Of a DNA stretch of 64,000 nucleotides, positions 13,301-25,794 are shown one piece after another. The translations under genes were made by a program, and so were the position numbers. Position 1 is the stretch's first letter. The number at the start of each line of letters is the position of its first letter. The notes under the pieces were generated by a model, which searched no databases, was not told the DNA's origin, and saw nothing but the letters and a program-made list of their open reading frames with translations. The stretch comes from Limonium bicolor (Eukaryota; Streptophyta; Magnoliopsida; Caryophyllales; Plumbaginaceae), in NCBI GenBank assembly GCA_023374045.1, contig CM041780.1, positions 32,792,337 to 32,856,336 of the forward strand, given 5' to 3'.

Positions 13301-14524
13301 TTTTCTCTTCCCTTCTTCCTCTTATCTTGTTCACTCTTTCTCTTCTTGTTTCCACACCACACAAGGGAGTCTAGATTGCTAACTACAATCATATTCCCAC
13401 ACCACACAATACAAATCAATTTAATTCAACTTCCCTCACAAAACTAGTATTTAAGAGCTAGTTTTTAAGGCTTAACATTGACATTACCTTAGAGTATCCA
13501 AATGAATAGCTAGGCAATCAATTATGGAATTTCCAACACTCCACAAAAGCATGGAGGAGCCGACTGAAATGGAAGAAAATTTTCATTGTGGGGAAAATTT
13601 TCCAAATTGCAAGAACAAGCTAAAAATGAGTAAAGCTCTTGCTTATGATTACCTTAAGGCATCAATGAGGTGAAAGAGAGTCAAAATCAACTCCTCAAGC
13701 TTCAAAAGGCCGAACACCCATGGAAGTAAAGGTGGAGGAAATCAAGATTTGTTGGGTGGAAAACGAAGCCCTTGCCGATACAAATCTAACGGTAGTATTT
13801 TTGTGCGATTCGGTGAGGAAATGAGCAAGTTAGAGGAGGAAGAAGATGGAGGTTGTGAGCTTCCTTCTCAAATCGGTAATATTTGCAGAGGAGGAAGAAG
13901 AAGATCAATAGAGGGCTGGGCAAAACGTGAAATAAGGAAAGAAAGAAAAGGTGAGAGAGTACTTAAAGCACTTTACTATTTCACTTTTGCTTTATTTATT
14001 TATCTTGTCATCTTATTACTAAATCACTAGAAAGCTTATTAATGTGTGTGTACACACTAATTAAAACCGGCCCCTATTAATTAATAGCCCGGGTCATTTT
14101 TTCGACTTTTCGAATTAAACGCGTTTTGTCTCCCGGCCCCATTAATACTTAATTATAGTTATATAATCAACCATAATTTTTACGGGTCCGTTTGACCACT
14201 TAAAGTCACGTTTTCGGGTTTTCTTAAAAAACGTGCTTTAAAACTCCGTTAGCGTTTTAATCCATTATTTGGATCCTTTTTCTTCGGGAATCATTCCCGT
14301 ATACTAATTTGGCCTAACTAAGCCTTAGGAATCCATCTCAGACCCTATCGAGATCATATATCTCTTATACTCATTAAATGTGCATTTTAACGTTTTTCAC
14401 TTTTCAAGTGTTTCCTCCTTACTTTTGGTTTTATTCTCTTTACCAATACTCTCTAGGCACCATTAGGCCTTTAATAATCTCATTAGGACAATTTAATCAC
14501 CATTTTTAGCTCCGGGGTATTAAA
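10368..14524 (-). repeat. 5' LTR of element A
   Basis: Direct repeat of 1164-5329. It is next to the primer site and therefore is the 5' LTR in the minus orientation. Relative to the other LTR it keeps about 66 bp near 10410-10480 and lacks about 80 bp near 14136. It includes the tandem array at 10981-11290. No protein is recognised. Confidence 0.9.
10981..11290. repeat. tandem inverted-repeat array, second copy
   Basis: LTR counterpart of 1737-2030, with the same CCC...CTCTCGGG micro-palindromes spaced about 25-30 bp apart. Confidence 0.8.
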
Positions 14525-14529
14525 GCGAA
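14525..14529. repeat. right target-site duplication of element A
   Basis: GCGAA, the partner of GGGAA at 1159-1163 with one mismatch. Confidence 0.5.
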
Positions 14530-17166
14530 AATTGAATTCGAAATTGATTTAGGGAAAATCAATTTAGTGTTTCTGAGATTAATATTGTATTTGGGGCTAA
14601 TTTATGAATTAGGGTTCTGAGTTTATAATTAGGGATTCTGAAATCAATTATGGTTCAGGAAAAAAAATTGGGGCGAATTGATGATTAGGTGAAAGTTGTG
14701 GCAAAAAAGGTAATTTGATAAAATGTATGGGCAGAAACGTAAATAAAAGAGAATTTGGGTAAAAACGTAATTTCAAAAAACTTAAGGGCAAACAGAAGTT
14801 CTGGAAAATCATTGAAATGAGAACTTGAATTAATTGGTGGCTATTTTCATATTCGAAACATTAAGATAGAAATTGTAATTTAAGTTAGGGGTTAGTTGAT
14901 AATTACGACAGTTTTAAAAAACTTAGGTATTAAAATTGTTAGAATTTGAAATATAGACAAGTTTAATTTGAAACTTGAAATTTGGGGTTTTGTTTGGATT
15001 AGAAGGATTCGGGATTTAGGGTTTTAGAATTGAAATTACATTATAGATTTCGGGCAAGTGAAAATTGAATTAGGTTAGACAAAAGTAAATTGGGGATCTT
15101 GATTTGTCAAAATTGTATTAGGTTAGTAAGGTTTAAAATTGGTCAACAAGTCAACTGAATTGGACCTTAGTCAATTTGGGCCAAATCAAATCAATTGGCC
15201 TAAATGAATCTAAATGGCAAAAGAGAAATCAATTAGGCTTTGACCCAAATTAAAATGGGTGAAAAAATTAAATTTAAATTTAAAAAAATTAATAAATGAA
15301 ATACAATCAGTGACTTAGAAAGTATAATTGTGAGAAATCAGAATAAGGAATTGGACTAAAAGGAGCCCACTTGAACAACAAAAGAGTAATAACTTTGGAC
15401 TCAAAATCTACAGCATGGTTTTCTAATTAGATGATCAAATTTGGTGATGGGCTTAAGTCCAAATTAGAATTGGTAGAAATCTAAATATCAAATTGGGCCA
15501 ACTTTAAGTGATTAGCTATTAAATTAGTAAGTATAAATGGAATTAACAATTTGGTAAGGCGACTAGGTTATAGATTAAAATGATAAGAAACAATTAGAAT
15601 AATGATAATAATAATAATAATAAGTGTTCTATAAACTAATATAAATTGGTAAGTATCATGATGGATATTAATTATATGAGAACTTAATATATATATAACG
15701 GGTGAACATTAGAAATTATAAAGCTACTTATATATAGGTGTATAAATACACATATGTATATATAGCTAAACCGTTCAAACGAAAGGAATTTCATTAATCA
15801 TAGGGAAGTTTGAAAATTATGAAAATGTGAACCTAAATATTAGGGTAACATTAAATTGGAGGAACATACTTGTATAACATATATATACGTATGTGTACAT
15901 AATAGTTTAACATTGGAGTTTATGAAATTATATGTACGTAGATGTGCAAATAAATGTATATATAAAATTGAAGGATTGGTACTCCGGAACAAATAATTAG
16001 AGGTTAGAATGATACAATTAATTAGATACAACTATTAAAGTTGGAAAGTATTTGTAGAGTTGATATGATGTTGTTAATATATATATATATATACTTGTGA
16101 AAACTTATACATAAATATATACGCATGTGTATATAGCTGGAAGTTTAATTAAGAGAAGTAATGTGACATTATGTGACATTAAAATTTATAAGACTATATA
16201 TAAACAAACATATATAGTTAGTAAGCTAAAATTAAGGAAATTATAAAGACGAAAAGATGTCATATACGATAATGAGTAAACGGGGTTAACAAAAGAGATT
16301 GACCCAATTGAATCAATGGAATTATAGGATTAGGATAGTTGGAACGTAAGCCGAGGATCATGTGAGTGTCATTCCAAGCTAGCCACTCTCAAGGTGTACG
16401 GTATGGTTTACTTGCAGCTTGCTTGCTACCGAGGTTTACCCCCGGCTTGTATGCTACTTGTTTATATGCTATGAATAAACAAGATAAATGCATGAAAACG
16501 GTTTATTGTGTTTTCCTTTGTGTTTCTTATTGTGCTAACTTGACTTTACTTTGAGCATGCGTACTAACCTCGTTTAGTAATCAATCAATATATGAAAGTA
16601 ACATAAAATGATGGTTAGAGATTCGCAACGTTTCCCACATACGAAAATGTCTAACTTTAGACAATGGTGTAAGAATGAGAAATAACTCTCTAATATTAGT
16701 TAGTTAGTACCCGACATAGATTCGGACTAACAAGAATGTTTCAATGAAACTTCTACTAATTGCTTATTGAGGGGTGAGGAATCTAGAATGGTGTTGGGCA
16801 CGCGTGTTATTGGTTAGGATGTTGGTATTTGTATCAAATCAGACTTCCATTTGAGACTCATCTACGGACCTTGTCATCTAGAGTCAACAAATCGAATAGA
16901 CCTCCTCGGATTACAGTTCGAGGTGGGAGGCCAGTATTAAGTATGGCGTGGAGGGATCTAGCCTACATCCCTACTAACTTAAGAATTATTGTTTATTAAA
17001 CCAGTGCAGTTCTCCGCCACTCGCTAGGGTTAATAACAACCAGACACAAATAAAAAATGGGACTAATGTACGACTAGTTCTAAATAGAGAATGGTTGACA
17101 TTATTTAAGAATGAGGTCGAACACGAGAACTAAACAATTCTCAGGCCTAAGTAAGAAAGTAACTAA
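14530..17166 (+). repeat. fragment 2 of old LTR-like sequence X
   Basis: No gene. The part from about 16280 to 17166 is recognisably related to the LTR of element E (about 44690-45565): shared landmarks are the CAGCTTGCTTGCTACCGAGG-like segment near 16411, AAACAAGATAAA near 16479, and the GGATCTAGCCTACATCC segment near 16955. Element B inserted at GACTCAC, a site E still has uninterrupted near 45560. The first 1.7 kb is AT-rich and I recognise nothing in it beyond (AAT)n at about 15600-15622 and (TA)n at about 16077-16092. Confidence 0.6.
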
Positions 17167-17171
17167 CTCAC
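17167..17171. repeat. left target-site duplication of element B
   Basis: CTCAC, matched exactly by 39506-39510. Confidence 0.9.
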
Positions 17172-19329
17172 TGAAATACCCAAAACCCTTATATGTTATT
17201 TAAACATTAAAATACGGTATATTAAGACTAAAAAGAGTCTAAGAAACATTAGTAAACAATTTAAACCATAGAAAACACAATTAAATAACTTAAGGTCAAT
17301 TTGGTGAAAATGAGCTCTAAGCTTGGGATAGTCTTGGCTAAGACCTAATGGGCTTACCAAGACCTTATTTATATATTAATGAACATATTAAACCAATTAC
17401 CAAAGAAAACCAAGCTTGAAAACAAGTTAAAACACAAAATGTGCTTTAAGGAGTCTTAAAGCACATTTTTGAAAAATTGTCTTGTAAATGGGTTTTGAAT
17501 GGCTAAATGTCCATCATTACTCTTTAATTAACATGTGTACTACTTAGTATCACATTAGGAGGTCTAAATCAATGAGAAATCAAAAATTTCACAAATATGT
17601 GCCTTGTTTTGGTGAATAGTAACTAAAATAAGCAAGTTTATAACATAAGTCAAATAAGTAATTTAATTGGTCAACTAAGACCAAAATACCCCTAAACACA
17701 TTAAGGGGGCCGGTTTTCTTGATGTCTCACCACACTTAAACAAAAAAATAAGCTATAAAGTAATAAAAGTAGAAAGTACTATTTCTTTACTACTTAAATA
17801 TCTAAACTATCAAACTTATCTTCATTCTCTCATTTCTCTTCGTTTCCCATGTCTTCTACCTTCCTTCTTTCTCTCTTTCACGGTTGCTACAGCACACCAC
17901 CATTCACCACCTTCAATCTCTTGTAATTCCTAGATCCCTTTACAAAATCAAAAACCAAGACCACCATTCTCTTTGTCTTGCCAAGCTCTTCAACTTCATC
18001 CACTCAAAACTCCAAGAGCTCCATTTCGGTGCCAAGAGAAGTCTCCATGGGAGGAGCTTGAGCTCATCTTTTTACATATCATTGTTCTCCTTTTCTTCAA
18101 GGTAAGGAAACTTAAGGAAAAACAACATTTCCTCCATGTTTTTATGTTCACCGAAAATCACCATTAATGGTGTCTTTACCTTGCTTTGTTCTAGCTTCAT
18201 TCCAATCCTTCAAGGACTAGGTGGAGTCCTCTCTTTCTACCTATCCAAACTCTCTTTCATTTCCAAGGTAAAACAATCATCCTAATGTTCTAAGACAATA
18301 TATGTAACTAGGGTTTATAATGAGATGAAGCATAAAGCTTGAATACTCATTACATTGTTTGTATAGATTAGAAGTTGACAAGCAACTAAAAGCATTGCCG
18401 ATTTAGTCAAGGAAACAGGAAAGAAGTTTGTGAGGAAAAGAGGTAAATGTGTTAACCTAATGTAATTTAAAGCCTTAGGAGAAATGAGCTTATGTTGCTT
18501 ATTAAAAATACTTAAGGAGCCAATGGTGAATGACCTAGTAAATGTTCTCAAGGAGACTATTAAAGGGCATATGAGTTGTTGTATGTATTTGCAGGTCAAA
18601 GGCAAATATATTGTGGGAAATTCAGTGTTTAAGGTTTATGCATTTTAAGGGCCTAAGAGTCATGTTATTTAATGGCCTAAGTGCCAAGCAATTTAAATAA
18701 TGCACTATATTTTGATTTAGAGTAGTTTGGTGAAGTTTTGTGTATAAGAATGCTCTTGTTGGATCTAAGTGTTTTTGAATGTTTAATGGTGAAAACTTTG
18801 AGTTTTGGTGTAACAAGATGCTAGGAGAACCCATGTTGAAATTTAGATAATGTATAAGAAGTTTTAGGTGTTTAAAATGAGTTAGGTGAGTTAGGAAGTG
18901 TTTTGAGTGATTAAGTGTTCTATTAGTGAAAGAAACATGCATTAAGGAATTCTAAGATGTAAAAAGGACTTAGGCAATATTTTAGAGGATTTAGAATGCA
19001 AGTGAGTGTTTTGGGATACTTCAAGATCATGGTAAGATTGTGTTTAGGACTTGTACAATGTTGGTGAACAAGGAAGAAGTAATGTATTGCATGAAGAAGC
19101 TATAAACTTGTGGAGATATTTAAGGAGTTGGTTAGGAAGTAAAGATGCTTGGGAGAAAACATAGGTAAGTGTTAGGAATTTTGGTAAGAAATGAGTAAGT
19201 GTATAAGGAGATAGAAAATGAGTTTTATGGATGTTGTATGAGAATATAAGTGTGCCAAATGATGTTAGAACACATTAGAAGGTTTGAGGAAAAGTTTGGA
19301 GAAGATTTGACAATTTTTGGGCATGTTCT

Positions 19330-19605
19330 GGTGTCGACCGACCCAGGGGACCGACTCAAGGTTGGGTCGGACGGCCTCTGTAAGACACCAGTAAGTGGTT
19401 CTGGAACGGTCCGACCCAGGGGACTTGGGTCGGACATGGGTCGGTCAGGTGAGTTGTAAAAGACGGAAAAATTGCTGGAATGGTCCGACCCAAAGGACTT
19501 GGGTCGGACATGGGTCGGACGAAGTGGGGTTTTCAAATCCGAGAATTTCTGGAAGGTCCGACCCAGTTGGTTGGGTCGGACGGTGGGTCGGTCTGACCCA
19601 AAACT
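19330..19605. repeat. array of GTCCGACCCA/TGGGTCGGAC inverted repeats
   Basis: Four units spaced about 60-80 bp apart. Each pairs a left arm like GTCCGACCCA with a right arm like TGGGTCGGAC, usually followed by an extra TGGGTCGGTC. It is much richer in GC than the flanks and could form a row of RNA or DNA hairpins. The same array is in the 3' LTR at 37850-38118. Confidence 0.85.
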
Positions 19606-19632
19606 CAAAAAAAAAACAGAAAGGAATATGAC

Positions 19633-19637
19633 TTATG
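19633..19637. repeat. left target-site duplication of element C
   Basis: TTATG, repeated exactly at 27984-27988. Confidence 0.92.
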
Positions 19638-20150
19638 TGTTATACCCAAAATTTTGACCCCCCTGGTTAGGGTCTACGAGGTTCTGGTGTTGTAAGAGGC
19701 ATTTTAATCAAGTAATGAGGGATTCCGGCTCGATCGGCGCGTTCCATGGCATGGGGAGCAGCTTCGTCACTTTCAAGGGCGTTTTGGTAATCTTTAAAGG
19801 CTCCTAAGACCTCCTATAAGCTTTCTCTCTCCTCCAAAGGATGCCCAAATCAGCTTGAAATGCTTTGGTATTTTAACCCATGATAGAGGATGACATTCTA
19901 AGCATAATGGCGTTGGAATTTTGATTTTTCGAGTTTCCAATAATTTTCTAGCAATTTCTGACTGAATCTGACAAGAAATTCAATTTAAAAATATTCCAAC
20001 ATTTAAAAAATCCGATTCCACTTCAGAAAATTCATAATTTCCATCCTTGACACGTGGTTAAAATTTCACAACAAAATTCCTTTGGGAAGTCACTTAACTA
20101 AAATATCGAAAAATCTTACTTTTACTAGATTTTCTTTATCTTTAAGAAAG

Positions 20151-20160
20151 TCTATATAAG
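20151..20160 (+). promoter_or_regulatory. probable TATA box of element C LTR
   Basis: TCTATATAAG, about 510 bp into the LTR, followed by a CT-rich leader near 20230. The 3' LTR has TCTATTTAAG at the matching place (26702-26711), a weaker TATA. Confidence 0.55.
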
Positions 20161-20739
20161 GGGATAGATTTTTGGATAAAATCAGAACCTGACATGCTCA
20201 AGAACCCTAGAGAGTCAAAAAAGGCAGCCTCCTCTCTCTCTCTCACGTTTTCCAACACCCGGCCACCCAAATCATACCGAAAATCCCCCGAAATCACCAT
20301 CTAAACACGTTTTCCAATCCCCAAAGCACCAATAGTCATCAAAACTCCACAAAACACCACCAAAACGTGAAGAACATCAAGAACAACCAACAACCAGAAG
20401 CTTGGTTCGAAATCCTTTCGGGTCTGCCATCAACGAGGCACTCGACGAATCCCGGCGTGAAGAATCATCTTGAATTCGAAGCTAAAACAGGTTACCACTC
20501 TACTTTTCTAATTCCCCACTACTTTATTAACCCTCTGTCAAATTTAGGGCTCAAACTAACCTTCGTACGCTCCTGTATTGCTATTTGTTTAAGCTTCTGT
20601 CCAATAACTTGTTTACTAAGTTTCGTGTTTAATTCGAACTCAAATTGAAAACTTTCAATCACTAACGTCTTGTACATCTTTCAGGCTACGCACCCATAAA
20701 ATTTGAGCCAAAAACACCTTCGGGAACAGCCCTAACGCC

Positions 20740-21000
20740 GCCGTCCGAGGGCTGTCCGCACCCACGGACGTCATGTCCGGGGTCCCGGACTCACTGTCCG
20801 TAAGCCCGGACGCCCACGGACGGCGGCGGGATTTTAAAATTTTAAAAATTTAGGTTTTCTAATAATGTCCAGGCCCACGGACAGCCTGTCCGTGGCCCCG
20901 GACTTTGCAATTTTCTTTTTTCTGTTTAATTCGACTTTTATTTTCTGTATAGGTTAACTGGGGTCCGTGGTTTCGGATATTAGGTCCGTGGCTACGGACG
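20740..21000. repeat. array of GTCCG/CGGAC inverted repeats in LTR of C
   Basis: At least six GTCCG...CGGAC pairs, such as GTCCGCACCCACGGAC, GTCCGGGGTCCCGGAC and GTCCGTGGCCCCGGAC, concentrated in two blocks in otherwise AT-rich DNA. The same array is in the 3' LTR at about 27290-27550. Confidence 0.8.
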
Positions 21001-21436
21001 GAAACAAAATTTGACCTAATTCTGCCTCCGAAACCCTAGTTTAGGTTTTTTTTTTAATTTCCACTTTAATTTTCTGTCAAAAAATGCTAAAAAACACAAA
21101 AAACGGAAGCTCGCGCACTTAGGTTAAAACGACTCGTAATAAACCGTAAATAAACCAAGTAGAGGATAAACGACCTAGGAAGGGTAATGAAAGTAATTTG
21201 AACCCTACTTAAGTCGAATATCAAGCCCCCGAACCTGGACTCTCCTTTCCTAATTTAATATAGGTCAAAATAAGGTGGCGACTCATAATAGGTTCCAGTG
21301 AGCTAGATTAGGTTTTAATAATTATTATTATATGACATAGTTATTAATCTTAGGTTATAAGTGGACCTAAAACCCGATTAGATCATAATCAACTTTAATC
21401 AACATAGGATAGGGTTTAAAATCGAGGCTCACAGAC

Positions 21437-21454
21437 TGGCGACTCTACTGGGGA
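21437..21454 (+). other. primer binding site of element C
   Basis: TGGCGACTCTACTGGGGA starts three bases after the LTR end. The TGG start fits pairing with a tRNA CCA end. From memory it resembles the Ogre-type site assigned to a tRNA-Arg; I could not confirm which tRNA. Confidence 0.65.
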
Positions 21455-21596
21455 CAAATTTCTTAATATTAACTTGTTTAATTTTAAGAAAGAGGGCTTA
21501 ACTCGAAATTGTTTATTTATGGCTTTATTACTTTGTTTGTTTACTTTTGTGCGCACTTTAATTTTATGCACCTTTGCATCATATGAGAGCGAGGGT

Positions 21597-21935
21597 CCAC
21601 ACAAACCAGTTTCACCCCGGGACCCATCTAGGGTCCCCTGTCAGGGACTCACACCTTTTAGGTGATGTGAATAAGTGAGGGAAAAGAGGGTGTCGTCTAA
21701 CCACACCCCCTTAATACTTGGGCTTTAGCCCCAAGCATTTTCCTGGCAGTACCCTTACCTAGCCCATTGTTTGGTCAGTCAAAGACCCGACCGTAGACGC
21801 ACACCTTCAGGTGATGTGGAAAAAGTGGGGAAGCCCAAAGAGAATAGCGTGCAAGCCCTATTCCTTTCTGGTGACCTGGGCCTGCGCCCCAAGCACCTCT
21901 CCGGATCGATCCATACCTGGTTTGATTTAAACATC
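21597..21935 (+). repeat. two diverged copies of a ~170-bp unit
   Basis: Both copies carry CACACCTT..AGGTGATGTG followed by AAGTG-GGGAA, then CTTGGGC/CTGGGC and GCCCCAAGCA at similar spacing (landmarks at 21648-21735 and 21800-21895). No protein is recognised. Confidence 0.6.
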
Positions 21936-21959
21936 TAGTGAGGACATGTTGAATCTGTG

Positions 21960-22950
21960 TGGGCCTTGTTTGCTTGTGTGATCGGCCCACTACCCAGCCT
22001 AGAAACTGATAGGAATTTCTCCTACATCAACCTAGCCCAACCCGAATTGGCAGCTCTATTTGTTTGCGGCCCAGAGGCCCTGTTTGGTTTAACATGTGAG
22101 TCGTTCGGGTTTCGGCCCAAAAGCCTAGACTTAGGTGATTTCTATCCTGGCCCAATTTGAGTTATCCAATTAGTTCTAGGCCCATAAAAAAATCCACCTG
22201 AAATAACTCACAAGTCCTGAAAATAAAAACTTTTTCGGCTTAGCAACCATCTTCTCTGGCCCGATGAAAGTTAGGCCCATTTGTGATTTAGGAAGCATTC
22301 TGGCTCATGTGCTTTACTTCAGGCCCAAACACATTCTGGCCCAAGGGCTCACTCTAGTCCAGGTAGACTTCTTATCATGACCCTAACCCAAAACCCTAGA
22401 TCTAGGTGTCATCTTTTAGGCCCAACCAAAATCACTCGGCCCAAATTCCAGCTCACATATTGAGCTGTCATTCTGGCCCAAGTACCACACTCAAGACTCA
22501 TTTCATCTAGGCCCATAGACCAATTCATAGTTTTTGCCCATAAGCTTCGCTCTCAATTCAGAATTTCGGCCCATAAAACATTTGAATCCAAGATAGTTTG
22601 CATAATTCATTCATTCCAGTTTCCGGCTTCAAGGCCCAACAAGAACATCAAACGAATCTTATACTTGAAGGCTTATCTCTCGACCCAGTGGCCCATTCAC
22701 GGTCGTTGTGACTTCCTTCAGCTTGTTTGCTCGGTTTCTAGATTAAGGGATTCAGGCCCACATGCCCGTTCTAGTCTAGGAGTCACTATAATCTGTGCAC
22801 TCCACTCTCAGTTTGGAGAAGACTCAGGCCCAGTTACTTCCTACATAACCCATAGGCATTCCTAGTTCAAACATTTTACAGGGCCTACTCGAAGTTTGGA
22901 AGGAAGATAATCACGGTCATCTCAATGGCGTCCCGACGGCCCAAAGCTCG
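21960..22950 (+). repeat. cluster of same-strand GGCCCA words
   Basis: About 18 GGCCCA hexamers lie within 1 kb at irregular spacing, all on the plus strand and usually preceded by a pyrimidine or A. The reverse complement TGGGCC is the plant promoter site II motif, but the strict strand bias argues against simple promoter sites. Confidence 0.7.
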
Positions 22951-24754
22951 AGTCTTCAGTATGTTGGCATCAGACAGCCCAACATCACTATTTTAGAAGT
23001 TTTCTCGATTTGGTAGTTTTCTTTTTCGTTCTTCCAGCTTTTATGGTAGCTAGCTTCCTTTATCATACTAGGTAGTTTTCTTAAGATTTCAATTTTCGAT
23101 GTTGTCTTTCCATTCATGAATTAGAACATAGTTCCATTTTCATAATTTTGTGCATTTAAGAACACCAAAAATAAATAAGTCATCACGTCATTTCACCCAC
23201 ATCCACTTCCTTGAACACATACATCCCATGTGTCTCACCACACCCCCCTCTCCACATGAAACTCATTCTTGCGCAGGGAATATCTCACCACCTTGTCGGC
23301 TTCCACCACTTGTCACCTCTCAATAGAAAGTTTCACCGTACACTGAAAGCATCCCACTACCATGTTTTACTTTCATCACTACATCACTCCACCAAAACAG
23401 CAAAACTTCATCACCACGTACCACCACACATACAGCCACCTCCAACAAATAACTTGGGTATTCAAAAGGCTTGTCAAAAAAACCCCACAATAATACTAGG
23501 GGCAATCTGAGTTAAGGGTCGATAATGTTTATTTCATTGGTTTAAAGAGCGTGAACAAGACTCTGAGTGAACATTTCGCGAGAGTGCCTTGAGCGGTAAA
23601 ACCATGAGTGAAAGAGCATGTCATTTTTACGTGACTCTAGAGAGATCACATTCAAAGGTAAGGTAAACGGCATAACTCCGACCGAAGGAGACACTTTGTA
23701 AATTTACGCTTAAACCTGTGAAAAGTAACAAAGAACGGATACACAACTATTAGGGATGACGAAGCACCTAGGTACAGCACCACACAGCCAAAAGCTTGTG
23801 AACCCTGACATTACACCCTAGGCACCCCCGCTGAGCTTTTCATATACGTTCCCCTTTACAACACTACAAACTCCACAAACAAGCCAGCCAATGATGAATA
23901 ACCGACCTGGTGACCAAAGGAAGCAAGGAGCCCGACTTCCGAACAGCAACTTCACAAGTCCAAAGAAGCAAAACTGCTACCAGCATGACGAAACGATCCG
24001 CAAATGGTCCCAAAGTGACACAGGATCCAAATGAGCTAACATCAAAAATAGCTCTCAAAGTTCAAAGCTGGGAAACACAAGAACCCCGAAGGAAAGGAAA
24101 ATTCAAAGAAAGGCAAACCTGAAAATCCTCGAAGAAATCCAAAATCGGAAAGAAGATAGAAGGTGCAAGGAACAACCCAAAAGTCCCAAGTTCCAAACTC
24201 ACATGCGAAATCATCACGAAGTAGCCAAACGACTTCAAGGCAAAGAAGACAAGTCCGAGAGACGGTGCAAGTTGCAGCTTTGGTCACCCTTATAGCTCCA
24301 CATATCCTAAACATTCCTCCATTGTCCTGTTATCATTCATCACACCCCAAGCCACGATATAAGCTTAAAAGACTTCCGACCTAGTAGTTGTGTATCCAAT
24401 CACGTGAAAGTAACAGGTTGAACACGTAAATCTAACAAATGTCAAATTTAATGGTTGAGAAGTTGTGACCGTAAGTGAGAAACGAGTGCAAACACCAAAC
24501 ACGTCGAGTGTAGGTTAGAAAGCACTACATCAAGATAAACCCGGACCTTGTGAGAATGAGACTTGTTATGCGCCATTAGTCAAAGAAAATACTGGGGGCA
24601 ATTGATCGTTCTGATCGATTGCCAAAAATCCTAAAGAACTCAGATTGCCTTAAGGAAAAATACTGGGGGCAATTGTTGGTCCCAACAATTGCAACAACGA
24701 CACCGTTTGAGGCCCAAAAGCCAGAAACCCAAAGGATTCAAACCCTTCTCATAT

Positions 24755-25590
24755 CACTCAGGCCCGACCTAAGCCCTACCTCCACATTCAAACATCCTCG
24801 GGCCCGACCTAAGCCCTTCCTCCACATTCAAACATCCATAGGCCCGTTCTAAGCCCTTCCTCCCCAACAAATCCCCCCAGGCCCGTCTTAAGCCCTACCT
24901 TCACATTCAAACACCCACAGGCCCGTCTTGAGCGCCACCGTCTCCAGGTTTGACATAAGCCCTAATCCTTCTACATCCATTTAGACCCATCATACATTTT
25001 ACTCACTTTCACTTAGAGCTACCCTATAGGCCCGTCATAAGACCTAGATTCCAGCTTTAGGCTCGTCATAAGACCTAGATCCGTCCTTTAGGCTCGCCAT
25101 AAGACCTAGAACCATTTTTAGGCTCGCCATAAGACCTAGTTGCATTCCCTTAGGCTCGTCATAAGACCTAGATCCGTCCTTTAGGCTCGCCATAAGACCT
25201 AGAACCATTTTTAGGCTCGCCATCAGACCTAGTTGCATTCCCTTAGGCTCGTCATAAGACCTAGATCCGTCCTTTAGGCTCACCATAAGACCTAGAACCA
25301 TTTTTAGGCTCGCCATAAGACCTAGTTGCATTCCCTTAGGCTCGTCATAAGACCTAGATCCGTCCTTTAGGCTCGCCATAGGACCTAGAACCATTTTTAG
25401 GCTCGCCATAAGACCTAGATCCTTCCTTTAGGCTCGTGGTAAGACCTAGTTACATTCCCTTAGGCTCGTAGTAAGACCTAGCGTTATCCTTTAGCTTACC
25501 CGCTCTTATCAAACACATTGCATTCATCACATTCATATAGGCTTGTCATAAGAACTAGTTGCATTATCCAGGCGCATCACAAGACCTGGC
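24755..25590 (+). repeat. minisatellite with higher-order structure in element C
   Basis: The first part (to about 24960) repeats a unit of roughly 39 bp built on AGGCCCG..TAAGCCC. From 25030 a unit of about 31 bp built on AGGCTCGYCATAAGACCTAG takes over. Three subunits ending GATCCGTCCTT, GAACCATTTTT and TTGCATTCCCTT alternate, giving a higher-order unit of about 93 bp repeated about four times. The minus-strand 121-codon ORF across it is a by-product of the repeat length being a multiple of three. Confidence 0.85.
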
Positions 25591-25794
25591 GATAGAAAAG
25601 TTGGCGAGGTGATGGCAATAAATCCTCATTTTGCGATGTCAACTTATTTTCGGGATCAACAAATGGTGGGCGAAGGCAATAAGTCCCCAAGGTTTTTTCC
25701 AGGAGTTATCCCTGCACACCGGCTTGGGGGCGATGGCAATAAGTCCACATTGGGTCCAGCCAGGAGCATTGGCACAGGTTTCGGTCCCCAGAAG

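Larger units (their letters stand above)
1164..14524 (-). mobile_element. element A: Tekay-like LTR retrotransposon without ORFs
   Basis: Two direct repeats of about 4.16 kb (1164-5329 and 10368-14524) flank about 5.0 kb. On the minus strand, the tRNA-Met primer site lies just inside the right LTR and an AAGGGGGGTAGA polypurine tract just inside the left LTR, so the element reads right to left. No gag or pol ORF survives. The two LTRs are very similar apart from two indels: about 66 bp missing from the left copy near its start, and about 80 bp missing from the right copy near 14136. Insertion therefore seems younger than the coding decay, which fits a non-autonomous (LARD-like) element moved by proteins supplied in trans. 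The internal region is colinear in patches with element E. Confidence 0.85.
19638..21433 (+). repeat. 5' LTR of element C
   Basis: Direct repeat of 26189-27983 with a few percent mismatch by eye. It has a TATA-like site at 20153 and a hairpin array at 20740-21000. The ORF at 20367-20648 is matched only by a variant sequence in the other LTR and resembles no known protein. Confidence 0.9.

Noticed and set aside
18315..18942. Minus-strand ORFs of 96 and 106 codons in B's LTR
   Set aside because: Nearly the same ORFs appear in the 3' LTR (36866-37460) because the LTRs are copies; no domain is seen and AT-rich codons give chance openness.
19338..19640. Short Arg/Gly/Asp-rich ORFs in the LTR hairpin arrays as repeat proteins
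   Set aside because: Present in several frames and both strands because of the inverted repeats; broken differently in each LTR copy.
25044..25409. Minus-strand 121-codon repetitive ORF
   Set aside because: It exists only because the higher-order unit of the minisatellite (about 93 bp) is a multiple of three; no protein family fits and it is antisense to element C.
24755..25590. CRISPR-like regular repeats
   Set aside because: Plant transposon context, spacers are themselves recurrent subunits, repeats are degenerate, and no cas-like genes are present. It is a minisatellite.
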